Assembly (NCBI RefSeq): GCF_902832845.1
Contig: NZ_CADFDB010000001.1
Span: 434,001-498,000, forward strand
DNA from: Burkholderia metallica
Lineage (GTDB): Bacteria > Pseudomonadota > Gammaproteobacteria > Burkholderiales > Burkholderiaceae
Length of the DNA stretch: 64,000 bases
Direction of reading: 5' to 3'
The notes under the pieces are model-generated. The model searched no databases. It was not told the origin of the DNA and saw nothing but the letters and a program-made list of their open reading frames with translations. Below are positions 44,513 through 53,590 of this stretch, one piece after another (within the stretch, counting starts at the first letter, position 1; every line of letters starts with the position of its first letter). The position numbers and the translations under genes are program-made.

Positions 44513-45457
44513 TCAGGCGAGCGTCGTGTCGTGCAGCGACGACGCGACCGGATGGCCCGCGAATTCGACGGTCGTCACGCCGAGCATCGACGGCAGCCGG
44601 TCGCGCGGCACGGTGAGCGGCACGGGGCCCGGGCCGTTGCCGGCCGTCGGCTGCGGGAACGCGGTGGAGCGCGCGGTGTGGAACGTCACGTTGCCCTCGA
44701 CCTTCGACACGATCTGGTGGATGTGCCCGTTCAGCACGGTGACCGAGCCGAAGCGGCGCAGCAGCGCCATCGTCTGCGGCGCGTCGCCGGTGCCCCAGCC
44801 CCACGGTTCGTAGATGGTCCACATCGGCATGTGCGAGAACACGACGATCGGCGTGCTCGACGAGCGGCCCTTCAGATCCTGCGCGAGCCACGCGAGCTGG
44901 TCGTCGCCGAAGCTGCCGAGCCCGTTCGGCTTGAAGTGCATCACGTTGACGAGGCCGATGAAGTGCACGCCCGCGTGATCGAAGCTGTAATACCCGCGGT
45001 TGTCGGACGCCTTGCCGAACCGGCCGAAATATTCGGCACCCGAACCATCGGTGACGTCGTGCTCGCCGGGCACCGTATGCAGTTCCGGCACGCGCAGCGC
45101 GGACAGCAGCTGCGACGCGTGGTCGAATTCCTCGGGCTTGGACAGGTGCGTGATGTCGCCCGTATGGATGGCCAGTGCGGGCATCGACGGCATGCCGTTG
45201 ACGAGATCGATCGTCTGCTTCAGCGTGGCCGACACGTCGGGATTGGCATCCTTGTTGAAGCCGATGTGCGTATCGCTGATCTGCACGAACAGCGGGCGGC
45301 CTGCGTTGGCCGGGAGCGCGTCGCCGGCCTGCGCGAGCGCGAGGTCGAACGGCGTGAGGATGCCGCCCGACAGCGTGAACAGCGTGCCGAGGCCGCCGAA
45401 GGCCATGCACTGCAGCGCCTTGCGACGCGACGGGTTGGGGGGAAGCGATGAAGACAT
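44513..45457 (-). CDS. Exported calcineurin-type metallophosphoesterase
   Basis: The start at 45457 (GAGG upstream) gives 314 aa. The N-terminus SRRKALQCMAFGGLGTLF resembles a Tat signal. The metallophosphoesterase signature runs FVQISDTHIG (Asp62, His64), HTGDITH (Asp101), PGEHD (131-134; canonical GNHD/E, with Glu in place of the metal-binding Asn), VVFSHMP and LNGHIHQ. The enzyme hydrolyses phosphomono- or diesters with a bimetal centre in the periplasm. It is divergent from the PiT transporter whose promoter region has a Pho-box-like element, suggesting a joint phosphate-starvation response (inference). Asn-to-Glu at the third motif is unusual and may change metal use. Confidence 0.88.
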   Translation of the reverse strand: MSSSLPPNPSRRKALQCMAFGGLGTLFTLSGGILTPFDLALAQAGDALPANAGRPLFVQISDTHIGFNKDANPDVSATLKQTIDLVNGMPSMPALAIHTGDITHLSKPEEFDHASQLLSALRVPELHTVPGEHDVTDGSGAEYFGRFGKASDNRGYYSFDHAGVHFIGLVNVMHFKPNGLGSFGDDQLAWLAQDLKGRSSSTPIVVFSHMPMWTIYEPWGWGTGDAPQTMALLRRFGSVTVLNGHIHQIVSKVEGNVTFHTARSTAFPQPTAGNGPGPVPLTVPRDRLPSMLGVTTVEFAGHPVASSLHDTTLA

Positions 45458-45624
45458 GTGAGCCTCGCATTCGTATGACGAAACCGGACGGCCGGATCGT
45501 CCTGGAATAAACCGGCGCCTTCGCGTGCCATACCGGCGAGGCGGCGAATTTATTCCCGCGCGTGACAACGTCGAACGCCCGTGTTCGCGGCTGGCGCGGC
45601 GGTCCGGGATGCCAGGAAGATGAC

Positions 45625-45642
45625 CTGTCAATGTCCTGTAAG
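45625..45642 (+). promoter_or_regulatory. Pho box-like PhoB site
   Basis: CTGTCAA-TGTC-CTGTAAG: two 7-mers resembling CTGTCAT, separated by 4 bp, the 11-bp repeat geometry of PhoB sites. It lies 71 bp upstream of the PiT start and 168 bp upstream of the divergent metallophosphoesterase start. An additional GTGACACGTCAC palindrome follows at 45642-45653. No unambiguous -10 could be placed. Confidence 0.5.
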
Positions 45643-45712
45643 TGACACGTCACATTTGCGTCACGACCGATCGATAGCCTGCGACTCCGAGTCACCTCTC
45701 CGGAGCCCCTTC

Positions 45713-47308
45713 ATGCCGAATCTCGCGGCAACGGAAACCCGCGGCGCGGTCGGTCGTCGCACGCGCACCCTCAGCTTCGCGCTGTTTTTTCTGATCATTG
45801 CCTGCGGCATCGTCTACGTCGGCATCCATCTCAGTGCGGACCTCAGCCCCGTCAAGGAAAGTTCGGCCCTCCCGTTCCTGTTGCTGATCGTCGCGCTGCT
45901 GATCGCGCTCGGCTTCGAGTTCGTCAACGGCTTCCACGACACCGCGAACGCGGTCGCGACCGTCATCTACACGCATTCGCTCGACCCGCACCTCGCGGTC
46001 GTCTGGTCGGGCCTCTGGAACCTGTTCGGCGTACTCGTGTCGAGCGGCGCCGTCGCGTTCGGCATCCTGCAGTTGCTGCCTGTCGAACTGATCCTGCAGG
46101 TCGGCAGCGGGTCGGGCTTCGCGATGGTGTTCTCGCTGCTGATCGCGGCCGTCACGTGGAACCTCGCGACCTGGTATTTCGGACTGCCGTCGTCGAGTTC
46201 GCACACGCTCGTCGGCTCGATCATCGGCGTCGGGCTGATGAACCAGATCGTCAGCGGCCCGTCGGGCACGAGCGGCGTCGACTGGAACCAGGCGCTCGGC
46301 GTCGGCAAGGCGCTGCTGTTCTCGCCGCTGATCGGCTTCGTGCTGTCCGCGCTCGTGCTGCTGCTCCTGAAGGCCGTCGTGCGCGTACCGGCGCTGTACC
46401 AGGAGCCGAAGGGCAACCAGCCGCCGCCGTTCTGGATCCGCCTGCTGCTGATCCTGACCTGCACGGGCGTGTCGTTCGCGCACGGCTCGAACGACGGGCA
46501 GAAGGGCATGGGGCTGATCATGCTGATCCTGATCGGCGTGATGCCGACCGCGTACGCGCTGAACAAGGCCGTGACGCCCGACCAGACCAGCACGTTCGTC
46601 GCGGTCGCGCGCCATGCGTCGACGACGCTCGTCAAGTACGCGGACCCGGACCCGGCCGCGCGCTCGGCCGACGCGCGCGCCGACGTCGAGGCGTACGTGC
46701 GCACGCACAGGCTGACGCCCGCGACGATTCCCGCGCTCGGCAAGCTCACCGACACGATCGCCGACCAGGTCGCGCAGGCCGGCGGCATTTCGAGCGTGCC
46801 GCAGAACCTCGTCGACAACGTGCGCAACAACATGTACGTCGCATCCGAGGCGATCCGGCTGATGAAGAAGGCGAAGGCGCCGGCGTTCTCGGTCGAGGAC
46901 GCGAGCGCGCTCGAAGCGTTCAAGAAGCAGATGGACCACGCGACGAAATTCATTCCGACGTGGGTGAAGGTGGCCGTCGCGATCGCGCTCGGCCTCGGCA
47001 CGATGGTCGGGTGGAAGCGGATCGTCGTGACGGTCGGCGAGAAGATCGGCAAGTCGCACCTGACGTACGGGCAGGGCGCATCGGCCGAAGCCGTCGCGAT
47101 GCTGACGATCGGGATGGCCGACGCATACGGGCTGCCGGTGTCGACGACGCACGTGCTCGCGTCGGGCGTGGCCGGCACGATGACGGCGAGCGGCGCGGGC
47201 CTGCGCTGGGATACGGTGCGCAACCTCGTGCTCGCATGGGTGCTCACGCTGCCTGCGTCGATCGCGCTGTCGGCCGCCCTGTACTGGGCGCTGCACGGAC
47301 TGTTCTGA
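45713..47308 (+). CDS. PiT family inorganic phosphate transporter
   Basis: The ATG at 45713 has CGGAG upstream; 531 aa. Both copies of the PiT signature are present: GFEFVNGFHDTANAVATV (about 63-80) and the C-terminal ADAYGLPVSTTHVLASG; SSSSHTLVGSIIGVGL and FAHGSNDGQKGMG are also characteristic. About ten TM helices surround a central hydrophilic loop of roughly 150 residues (about 300-415, charged, PDPAARSADARADVEAY…). The protein imports metal-phosphate with protons or Na+. Position behind a Pho-box-like element is notable because PiT is often constitutive. The ABC transporter follows 80 bp later and may be co-transcribed. Confidence 0.93.
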   Translation: MPNLAATETRGAVGRRTRTLSFALFFLIIACGIVYVGIHLSADLSPVKESSALPFLLLIVALLIALGFEFVNGFHDTANAVATVIYTHSLDPHLAVVWSGLWNLFGVLVSSGAVAFGILQLLPVELILQVGSGSGFAMVFSLLIAAVTWNLATWYFGLPSSSSHTLVGSIIGVGLMNQIVSGPSGTSGVDWNQALGVGKALLFSPLIGFVLSALVLLLLKAVVRVPALYQEPKGNQPPPFWIRLLLILTCTGVSFAHGSNDGQKGMGLIMLILIGVMPTAYALNKAVTPDQTSTFVAVARHASTTLVKYADPDPAARSADARADVEAYVRTHRLTPATIPALGKLTDTIADQVAQAGGISSVPQNLVDNVRNNMYVASEAIRLMKKAKAPAFSVEDASALEAFKKQMDHATKFIPTWVKVAVAIALGLGTMVGWKRIVVTVGEKIGKSHLTYGQGASAEAVAMLTIGMADAYGLPVSTTHVLASGVAGTMTASGAGLRWDTVRNLVLAWVLTLPASIALSAALYWALHGLF

Positions 47309-47388
47309 CCTGCGCCGGGGGCGCGACGTCCGGCCGTGCGACGCGCGGCCGGTCCCATCGATTTTCCATTCAACACAAGACGCTACCG

Positions 47389-49140
47389 ATGGATATCAGT
47401 TTCGATCCGAACCGCACCGCGAACGCTTCGGCGTGGCGCGTGCTGCCCAACCGCTGGGATGCCGTCGCGTTTCCGCTGATCATCTGCCTGCTCGCGATGG
47501 CGATCGTCGGTTTCCATCAGACGATGGCGCCGATCGGCGTGCTGCAGACGCAGAAGATCTCGCTCGACCCGTCGAACCTGCCCGAATACGCGTTGCGCAC
47601 CACGCTGCGGATGCTCGCCGCGATGGTTGCCTCGCTTGCGTTCACGCTGGTCTACGGCACGCTCGCCGCGAAAAGCCGCCGCGCGGGCATGGTGCTGATC
47701 CCGATCCTCGACATCCTGCAGTCGGTGCCCGTGCTCGGCTACATCTCGTTTACCGTCACGTTCTTCCTCGCGCTGTTTCCGGGCCGCGTGCTCGGTGCGG
47801 AGCTGGCCGCGATCTTCGCGATCTTCACCAGCCAGGCGTGGAACATGACGTTCAGCTTCTACCAGTCGCTGCGCACCGTGCCGCGCGACCTGAGCGAAGT
47901 GTCGCGCGGCTTCCACCTGACGTCGTGGCAGCGCTTCTGGAAGCTCGAAGTGCCGTTCTCGATGCCTGGCCTGATCTGGAACATGATGATGTCGATGTCG
48001 GGCGGCTGGTTCTTCGTCGTCGCATCGGAAGCGATCACCGTCGGCAACCAGACCATCACGCTGCCGGGCATCGGCGCGTATCTCGCGCAGGCGATCTCGG
48101 AGAAGAACCTCGGCGCGGTTGGCTGGGTGATCGTCGCGATGTCGGTCGTGATCCTCGCGTACGACCAGTTCCTGTTCCGTCCGCTCGTCGCGTGGGCCGA
48201 CAAGTTCCGGATGGAAAACACCGCGTCGGGCGACGCGCCGCAATCGTGGCTGCTCGACATGATGCGCCGCACGCACCTGATTCATCAGCTGCTCGTGCCG
48301 GCCGGCTGGCTGCTGTCGCAGGCCGCGCGGATTCCGCTGCGCGTGCCGTCGACGAAGGGCAAGCGTGCGCGCGGCGCGTCGTCGCGCGGCTCGTCGCGCA
48401 TCGGCGACATCGTGTGGGGTACGTTCGTGATCCTGATGACCGTGTACGTCGTGTGGCGCGTCGTCAGCTTCGTCGCGACCGGCGTGACGATGGCCGAGGT
48501 CGGCCACGTGCTCGTGCTCGGGCTCGTCACGCTGCTGCGCGTGGTCGTGCTGATCGCGATCGCGTCGGTGGTGTGGGTACCGCTCGGCGTGCTGATCGGG
48601 CTGCGCCCGGCGCTGGCCGAGAAGATCCAGCCGCTCGCGCAATTCCTTGCCGCGTTCCCGGCGAACCTGCTGTTCCCGGTGTTCGTGATCGTGATCGTCC
48701 ACTTCCACCTGAACGCGGACATCTGGCTGTCGCCGCTGATCGTGCTCGGCACGCAGTGGTACATCCTGTTCAACGTGATTGCCGGCGCGATGTCCTATCC
48801 GAACGACTACAAGGAAGCGACGAAGAATTTCCGCATCCGCGGCTGGCAGTGGTGGCGCCAGGCGATCCTGCCGGGCATCTTCCCGTACTACGTGACGGGT
48901 GCGATCACCGCGTCGGGCGGCGCGTGGAACGCGAGCATCGTGTCGGAAGCGGTGCAGTGGGGCACTACCCGGATCGAGGCGCATGGCCTCGGCGCGTATA
49001 TCGCGCAGACCACCGCCGCCGGCGATTTTCCGAAGATCATCCTCGGCATCGCCGTGATGTCCCTGTTCGTTACCCTGTTCAACCGTCTGCTGTGGCGTCC
49101 GATGTACGCCTATGCGGAATCCCGGCTCCGTCTCGATTGA
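47389..49140 (+). CDS. ABC transporter permease, two fused BPD permease domains
   Basis: 583 aa with two binding-protein-dependent permease domains in one chain. Each has its EAA coupling loop: EVSRGFHLTSWQRFWKLEVP then FSMPG in the first half (about residues 168-195) and EATKNFRIRGWQWWRQAILP then GIFPY in the second (about 478-505). Both halves resemble NitT/TauT (nitrate, sulfonate, taurine) type permeases; a Ser/Arg/Lys-rich linker (about 320-345) joins them. At least ten TM helices. It is coupled to the ATPase gene 11 bp downstream. No periplasmic binding protein is encoded nearby, so the substrate (phosphate, an anion, or something else) is open. Confidence 0.9.
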   Translation: MDISFDPNRTANASAWRVLPNRWDAVAFPLIICLLAMAIVGFHQTMAPIGVLQTQKISLDPSNLPEYALRTTLRMLAAMVASLAFTLVYGTLAAKSRRAGMVLIPILDILQSVPVLGYISFTVTFFLALFPGRVLGAELAAIFAIFTSQAWNMTFSFYQSLRTVPRDLSEVSRGFHLTSWQRFWKLEVPFSMPGLIWNMMMSMSGGWFFVVASEAITVGNQTITLPGIGAYLAQAISEKNLGAVGWVIVAMSVVILAYDQFLFRPLVAWADKFRMENTASGDAPQSWLLDMMRRTHLIHQLLVPAGWLLSQAARIPLRVPSTKGKRARGASSRGSSRIGDIVWGTFVILMTVYVVWRVVSFVATGVTMAEVGHVLVLGLVTLLRVVVLIAIASVVWVPLGVLIGLRPALAEKIQPLAQFLAAFPANLLFPVFVIVIVHFHLNADIWLSPLIVLGTQWYILFNVIAGAMSYPNDYKEATKNFRIRGWQWWRQAILPGIFPYYVTGAITASGGAWNASIVSEAVQWGTTRIEAHGLGAYIAQTTAAGDFPKIILGIAVMSLFVTLFNRLLWRPMYAYAESRLRLD

Positions 49141-49151
49141 GAGTAAGCGCG

Positions 49152-50498
49152 ATGCAAAATTCGACCGTTATCAACGCCCCCGCCAAGACGTCCCAGCCGC
49201 TGCAGCCGCCGCGTCTCGGTGAAGAAATCCTGCGCGTCGAGCACGTGAACCGCGGCTTCAACAAGTCGCAGGGCGAACTGCTCGTGCTCGACGATGCGAA
49301 CCTGTCGCTGCGCGAAGGCGAAATCGTCGGGCTGCTCGGCCGGTCCGGCTCGGGCAAGTCGACGCTGCTGCGCATCATCGCCGGCCTGATCGAGCCGACC
49401 GGCGGCGAAGTGACTTACCTCGGCAAGCCGCTGCGCGGCCCGGCCGAAGGCGTCGCGATGGTGTTCCAGACCTTCGCGCTGTTCCCGTGGCTCACCGTGC
49501 TGCAGAACGTGGAAGCCGGCCTCGAGGCGCTCGGCGTCGGCGCGCGCGAGCGGCGCGAGCGCGCGCTGGCCGCGATCGACCTGATCGGTCTCGACGGCTT
49601 CGAGAACGCGTACCCGCGCGAGCTGTCGGGCGGGATGCGCCAGCGCGTGGGCTTTGCGCGCGCGCTCGTCGTCGACCCGACGATCCTGCTGATGGACGAG
49701 CCGTTCTCCGCGCTCGACGTGCTGACGGCCGAGACGCTGCGTACCGACCTGCTCGACCTGTGGACGCAGGGCCGGATGCCGATCAAGTCGGTGCTGATCG
49801 TCACGCACAACATCGAGGAAGCGGTGTTCATGTGCGACCGGATTCTCGTGCTGTCGTCGAATCCGGGCCGCGTGATCGCCGAGATCAAAGTGCCGTTCAA
49901 GCATCCGCGCAATCGCCTCGACACCGATTTCCGCAAGCTCGTCGACGACATCTACGCGAAGATGACCGCGCGCCAGACCGGCGAGGCGACGAAGAAGGGG
50001 CTCGAACTCGGCAGCTGGATGCCGCGCGTGTCGACCAACCTGATGGCCGGCCTGATCGAGACGCTCGCGATGGCGCCTTACCACGGCCGCGCCGACATGC
50101 CGGAAATCGCGCGCACGCTGCATCTGGAAGTGGACGAGCTGTTTCCGATCGCGGAAGTATTGCAGCATCTCGGTTTCGCGGACGTGCGGGAAGGCGACGT
50201 GTTCCTGACGCCGCCCGCGCGCGTATTCGCGGAATTCGGCACGCAGGAACGCAAGCTGATGTTCGCGGATCACCTGCTGAAGCACGTGCCGCTCGCCGCG
50301 CGGATCAAGAAGGTGCTGAACGAGCGTCCGGGCCATCGTGCACCGCGCGTGCGCTTCGAGCAGGAGCTGGAGGATTTTCTGTCGGATGAAGCGGCCGAGG
50401 AAACGCTCGATGCGGTGATCGACTGGGGGCGGTACGGGGAAGTGTTCTCGTATAACGACAAGACCGAGGTGTTCAGTCTCGAGGATGTCGAGAGCTGA
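49152..50498 (+). CDS. ABC transporter ATPase with C-terminal AAA-associated domain
   Basis: 448 aa. The NTPase has Walker A GRSGSGKST (63-71), signature LSGGMRQR (158-165) and Walker B ILLMDEPFSALD (178-189), closest to NitT/TauT-type ATPases. Residues about 300-440 form an extra domain (LMAGLIETLAMAPYHGRADM … LFADV-type winged-helix, ending VFSLEDVES) matching the C-terminal AAA-associated domain of Pfam family PF09821 type, of uncertain role, perhaps regulatory sensing. The gene starts 11 bp after the fused permease. The system seems a self-contained importer lacking an adjacent binding protein. Confidence 0.92.
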   Translation: MQNSTVINAPAKTSQPLQPPRLGEEILRVEHVNRGFNKSQGELLVLDDANLSLREGEIVGLLGRSGSGKSTLLRIIAGLIEPTGGEVTYLGKPLRGPAEGVAMVFQTFALFPWLTVLQNVEAGLEALGVGARERRERALAAIDLIGLDGFENAYPRELSGGMRQRVGFARALVVDPTILLMDEPFSALDVLTAETLRTDLLDLWTQGRMPIKSVLIVTHNIEEAVFMCDRILVLSSNPGRVIAEIKVPFKHPRNRLDTDFRKLVDDIYAKMTARQTGEATKKGLELGSWMPRVSTNLMAGLIETLAMAPYHGRADMPEIARTLHLEVDELFPIAEVLQHLGFADVREGDVFLTPPARVFAEFGTQERKLMFADHLLKHVPLAARIKKVLNERPGHRAPRVRFEQELEDFLSDEAAEETLDAVIDWGRYGEVFSYNDKTEVFSLEDVES

Positions 50499-50519
50499 AA
50501 GTCACGAAGTAGATTCATC

Positions 50520-50554
50520 GGGTGCGACATCCATCCGTCAGCGATGTCGCGCCC
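50520..50554 (+). terminator. Stem-loop after the ABC operon
   Basis: GGGTGCGACATC (50520-50531) pairs with GATGTCGCGCCC (50543-50554) over 12 positions with one G-T-type mismatch, 21 bp after the stop. No T-tract. Confidence 0.55.
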
Positions 50555-51233
50555 GCGCCAGAGCCCGCCGCCCAACCGGCAGGATTGCAGAAGGTCTATG
50601 ACGCAACGATTCCAGCTTCCCAACCGACGAGCGAGCCGACCAGATCGGCGGCGAATCCGGGCGTCATTCCGGCATCGGGGCAACACCATGTTGCGCCACT
50701 CGCTGACCGTCCCGCTTGACCATATCAAAAATGGCAAGCTCACATCACAGATGTCGCGTGACAATTTTCTACATTGTTCGGCTCGATTATATTTTGGGCT
50801 AGTCGATTGATCCTGCGTGGAAGTACGCTGACTCAGTGGGTATTTTATTGAATTATTTGCCAGTACAAATTAAATCAAATTGTATAGGGGCTGATTTTTT
50901 TGTGATGGGGAAATTGCGCTTGAAGGTAGCTGCCGCATACCTATAGCGCATGAGGCTTGCAGGCCCGTTGCTCCCCCGGGATTCGCTCTGTCGTTGTCTC
51001 AAAAGGAGGGATTTCGAGATAGTGGGGCGTGGGGAAAAATAAAAAATACACATAATCAAGTGCGGCGTGGTGCTTCGGGTATATCAAAAAAGATAGCGAA
51101 CGATTGGGGCTGGGGGCGCGTGTGTTCATTCTCGTGAGCCTATGCTTCACTGGCGAGAGCGTAGTGGCACTGCGTCCCCGAATGCATGAGTGGACGAACG
51201 TGCCGGTGTACAACCTCTCGTTCGACGGCAGCC
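50555..51233. other. Intergenic, transition to low-GC DNA ahead of the type VI region
   Basis: No convincing gene. GC falls sharply from about 50770 onward (runs such as 50840-50900), the kind of change seen at the boundary of acquired segments. The vgrG promoter should lie here. Confidence 0.5.
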
Positions 51234-53585
51234 ATGCTAACCATCCACGATGTGCTGAACCACCCGGGTTCGGTCGTTACCCAACCGCTGCATCTGGAAA
51301 TCGCGACGCTGGATGCGCCGATCTCCGTTTTGTCGTTTGTCTTGACCGAGGAGATGAACACACGATTCCTCGCGGACATCACTGTGACGTCGAACGACAA
51401 ACGGATCGACGGTGCGGCGATCGTCGGTCGGCCGGCGGTCTTTACGATCGAGGAACGCGCGTCCGTGCCGTCGATGGCGGGGACGATCGCTCCGGTTCAG
51501 CATGCGGCACGTACCGTGCACGGCGTTGTCACGCAATGGACCCGAGTCAAGGCGTCTCGCGACGAGGCGACCTATCAATTGCACCTGAAGCCACGCCTCT
51601 CGCTGCTTGAAGAGGTGCACGATTCGGCCGTATTTCTGGACCGGTCGTTTCGCGAGTTGCTGGCCGACGTGATCGTCGATCGCAGTTTGTTCGAGTCTTT
51701 CGATGTCGAGTTCGAACTGGAGGGGCTCGACGGGAAGTTCGAACAAACCGTGATGTACGAGGAGACGGTCGCGAACTTTATCGATCGGCATTGCCGGCGC
51801 GCCGGGGTCTATTACTACTTCAAGCAGGCCAGGAAGGAGGACGGCCCGCAGCGCGACACGTTGGTGTTCGGCAATACGCTGCGCGGCTATATGCGAGCGC
51901 TTGAGGTGCCGTTGTTGCCGCATTCCGGTCTGGTGAACTGGCACGAGGCGATTCTGGCGCTGGAAGCCACGCGCGCGCTGGTGCCGCAGAAGGTACGCGA
52001 ATGGGATCGCAACTACCGCATACCTGACGATCCGTTACAGGTGGAATCGGTCGTGGCCCACGACGACCGTTCGGTGTATGGGAGCGTGAACCGTAGCATC
52101 GAGCATTTCCATTCGGTCGAAGAAGGGCAGGCGCTGGCCGACGCGCGGCGTGACGAATTGCTCACGCGGCAGATACGGTTATCGGGCACGAGTAACGTCA
52201 TTGGAATGACGCCGGGGATGGTAGTGAGAATTACCAATGAGGTGGTGCCGGAGGCGCCGCACGGGATGGTGATCACGAAGCTCGTCACGACCGGTAGCCG
52301 CAGCCAGTCGGTGGTCAACACCTTCGAAGCGATTCCTGCGCATCAGACCTATCGGCCGGAATATGTTCCCGAAGCGCACTGGCGGTGGATCACCGGCATG
52401 CTGATCGGCGTGGTCGAGTCCGGCGACGACGAGCCGTACGCGTGGATGGACGAGTATGGTCGCTATCGCGTCAGGCTCCTGTTCACCCGGCACAGCGGAA
52501 AACGAGGCACGAACAGCATGCCGTTGCGCCTGTTGCGTACGTCCGCGTCGTATCGCGGTGGCTTGCACGTCCCTTTGCTGCCGCGGTCCGAAGTACGCGT
52601 CGTCGCGACTCAAGGAAATTGCGATCGCCTGCTTATCGCCGGGGCGCTGCATGACTATGCGCATCGGGACCTCGTGCATGGCAAGGAGGGCTGGTACAGC
52701 CGAGCCGTGTTCCGCTCCCCGCTGCTTGGCAACAAGCTTCGCTTCGAGGATCTGAAAGACCGCGAAGGCATCCGTCTGGCGACGGTGTTCGGGCAGTCGT
52801 CGCTCAACATGGGTTGTCTTGTCGACAGTGAGAAGAACAAGCGCGGCGAGGGCTTCGAACTGACCACGCAGGACTGGGGCACCGTGCGTGCGCCGAAGGG
52901 GCTGTTCGTCTCGGCAGATGCAGCGGGCGGGGCCGGGAAGCCGCACCTCGATATGCCCGCCGCTGTCGCGCAACTCAAGGCCGCATTGCAGCGTGTAACG
53001 GAACTTGCGGCTGCGGCGACGCAGGTCAAGGCCGATCCTGCGGACCGCGCGATGCAGGCGGCGCTGATGGACAGTCTGAATCAGCTTCGCGACGCGGGGC
53101 TGCTTGCTAGTGCCCCCGGTGGCATGGCATTCGTGACGCCGAAATCGGTGCAGCACTCGGCGGGCGAGAACGTGATCGTCACCGCGGGGCAGGATCTGGA
53201 CGTGAGTGTCGTCAGGCGGTTGCGCATGGTGGCGGGGGACCTGATCTCGCTGTGCGCGCTCAAGCTCGGTATCAAGATTTTTTCGAAAGGGAAGATCGAG
53301 TTGCAGGCACAACGCGCTTCGATGGATCTCTTCTCCGACGAGCAATTGCACGTGTCGAGCGCCAGCGCGAATGTGCTCGTGAGCGCCAAGACCAGGGCGA
53401 TGGTGGCCAGTGGCGGTGCGTCGATGACCATCGAGAACGGCAATGTCGTATTCAACTGTCCGGGTGAGTTTCGTATCAGGGCCGCCTCGTTCACGTTCGA
53501 AGGGCCGCGCAATACGTCCATCAGCTTGCCGCAACTGCCGGTGAGCGACTACTCGCCCAGCGCGAGATACAGCCACACACGGTAA
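51234..53585 (+). CDS. vgrG: Type VI secretion spike protein VgrG (TssI) with DUF2345 extension
   Basis: 783 aa from the ATG at 51234; a start at 51186 would add 16 non-homologous residues, and neither site has a strong Shine-Dalgarno, so the start is uncertain. The N-terminal gp27-like part contains the VgrG-characteristic EETVANFIDRHCRRAGVYYY segment (about 179-198). The OB-fold/gp5 part spans about 387-485 (TGMLIGVVESGDDEPYAWMD…), and a DUF2345 beta-helix extension lies at about 565-735 (SAGENVIVTAGQDLDVS). The trimer forms the tip of the T6SS tube and carries effectors. The adjacent effector 6 bp downstream is almost certainly its cargo. No catalytic effector domain is fused to it. Confidence 0.93.
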   Translation: MLTIHDVLNHPGSVVTQPLHLEIATLDAPISVLSFVLTEEMNTRFLADITVTSNDKRIDGAAIVGRPAVFTIEERASVPSMAGTIAPVQHAARTVHGVVTQWTRVKASRDEATYQLHLKPRLSLLEEVHDSAVFLDRSFRELLADVIVDRSLFESFDVEFELEGLDGKFEQTVMYEETVANFIDRHCRRAGVYYYFKQARKEDGPQRDTLVFGNTLRGYMRALEVPLLPHSGLVNWHEAILALEATRALVPQKVREWDRNYRIPDDPLQVESVVAHDDRSVYGSVNRSIEHFHSVEEGQALADARRDELLTRQIRLSGTSNVIGMTPGMVVRITNEVVPEAPHGMVITKLVTTGSRSQSVVNTFEAIPAHQTYRPEYVPEAHWRWITGMLIGVVESGDDEPYAWMDEYGRYRVRLLFTRHSGKRGTNSMPLRLLRTSASYRGGLHVPLLPRSEVRVVATQGNCDRLLIAGALHDYAHRDLVHGKEGWYSRAVFRSPLLGNKLRFEDLKDREGIRLATVFGQSSLNMGCLVDSEKNKRGEGFELTTQDWGTVRAPKGLFVSADAAGGAGKPHLDMPAAVAQLKAALQRVTELAAAATQVKADPADRAMQAALMDSLNQLRDAGLLASAPGGMAFVTPKSVQHSAGENVIVTAGQDLDVSVVRRLRMVAGDLISLCALKLGIKIFSKGKIELQAQRASMDLFSDEQLHVSSASANVLVSAKTRAMVASGGASMTIENGNVVFNCPGEFRIRAASFTFEGPRNTSISLPQLPVSDYSPSARYSHTR

Positions 53586-53590
53586 CGATC

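Noticed and set aside
50522-50810. Small plus-strand frames after the ABC operon
   Set aside because: They overlap a terminator-like hairpin and have no homology.
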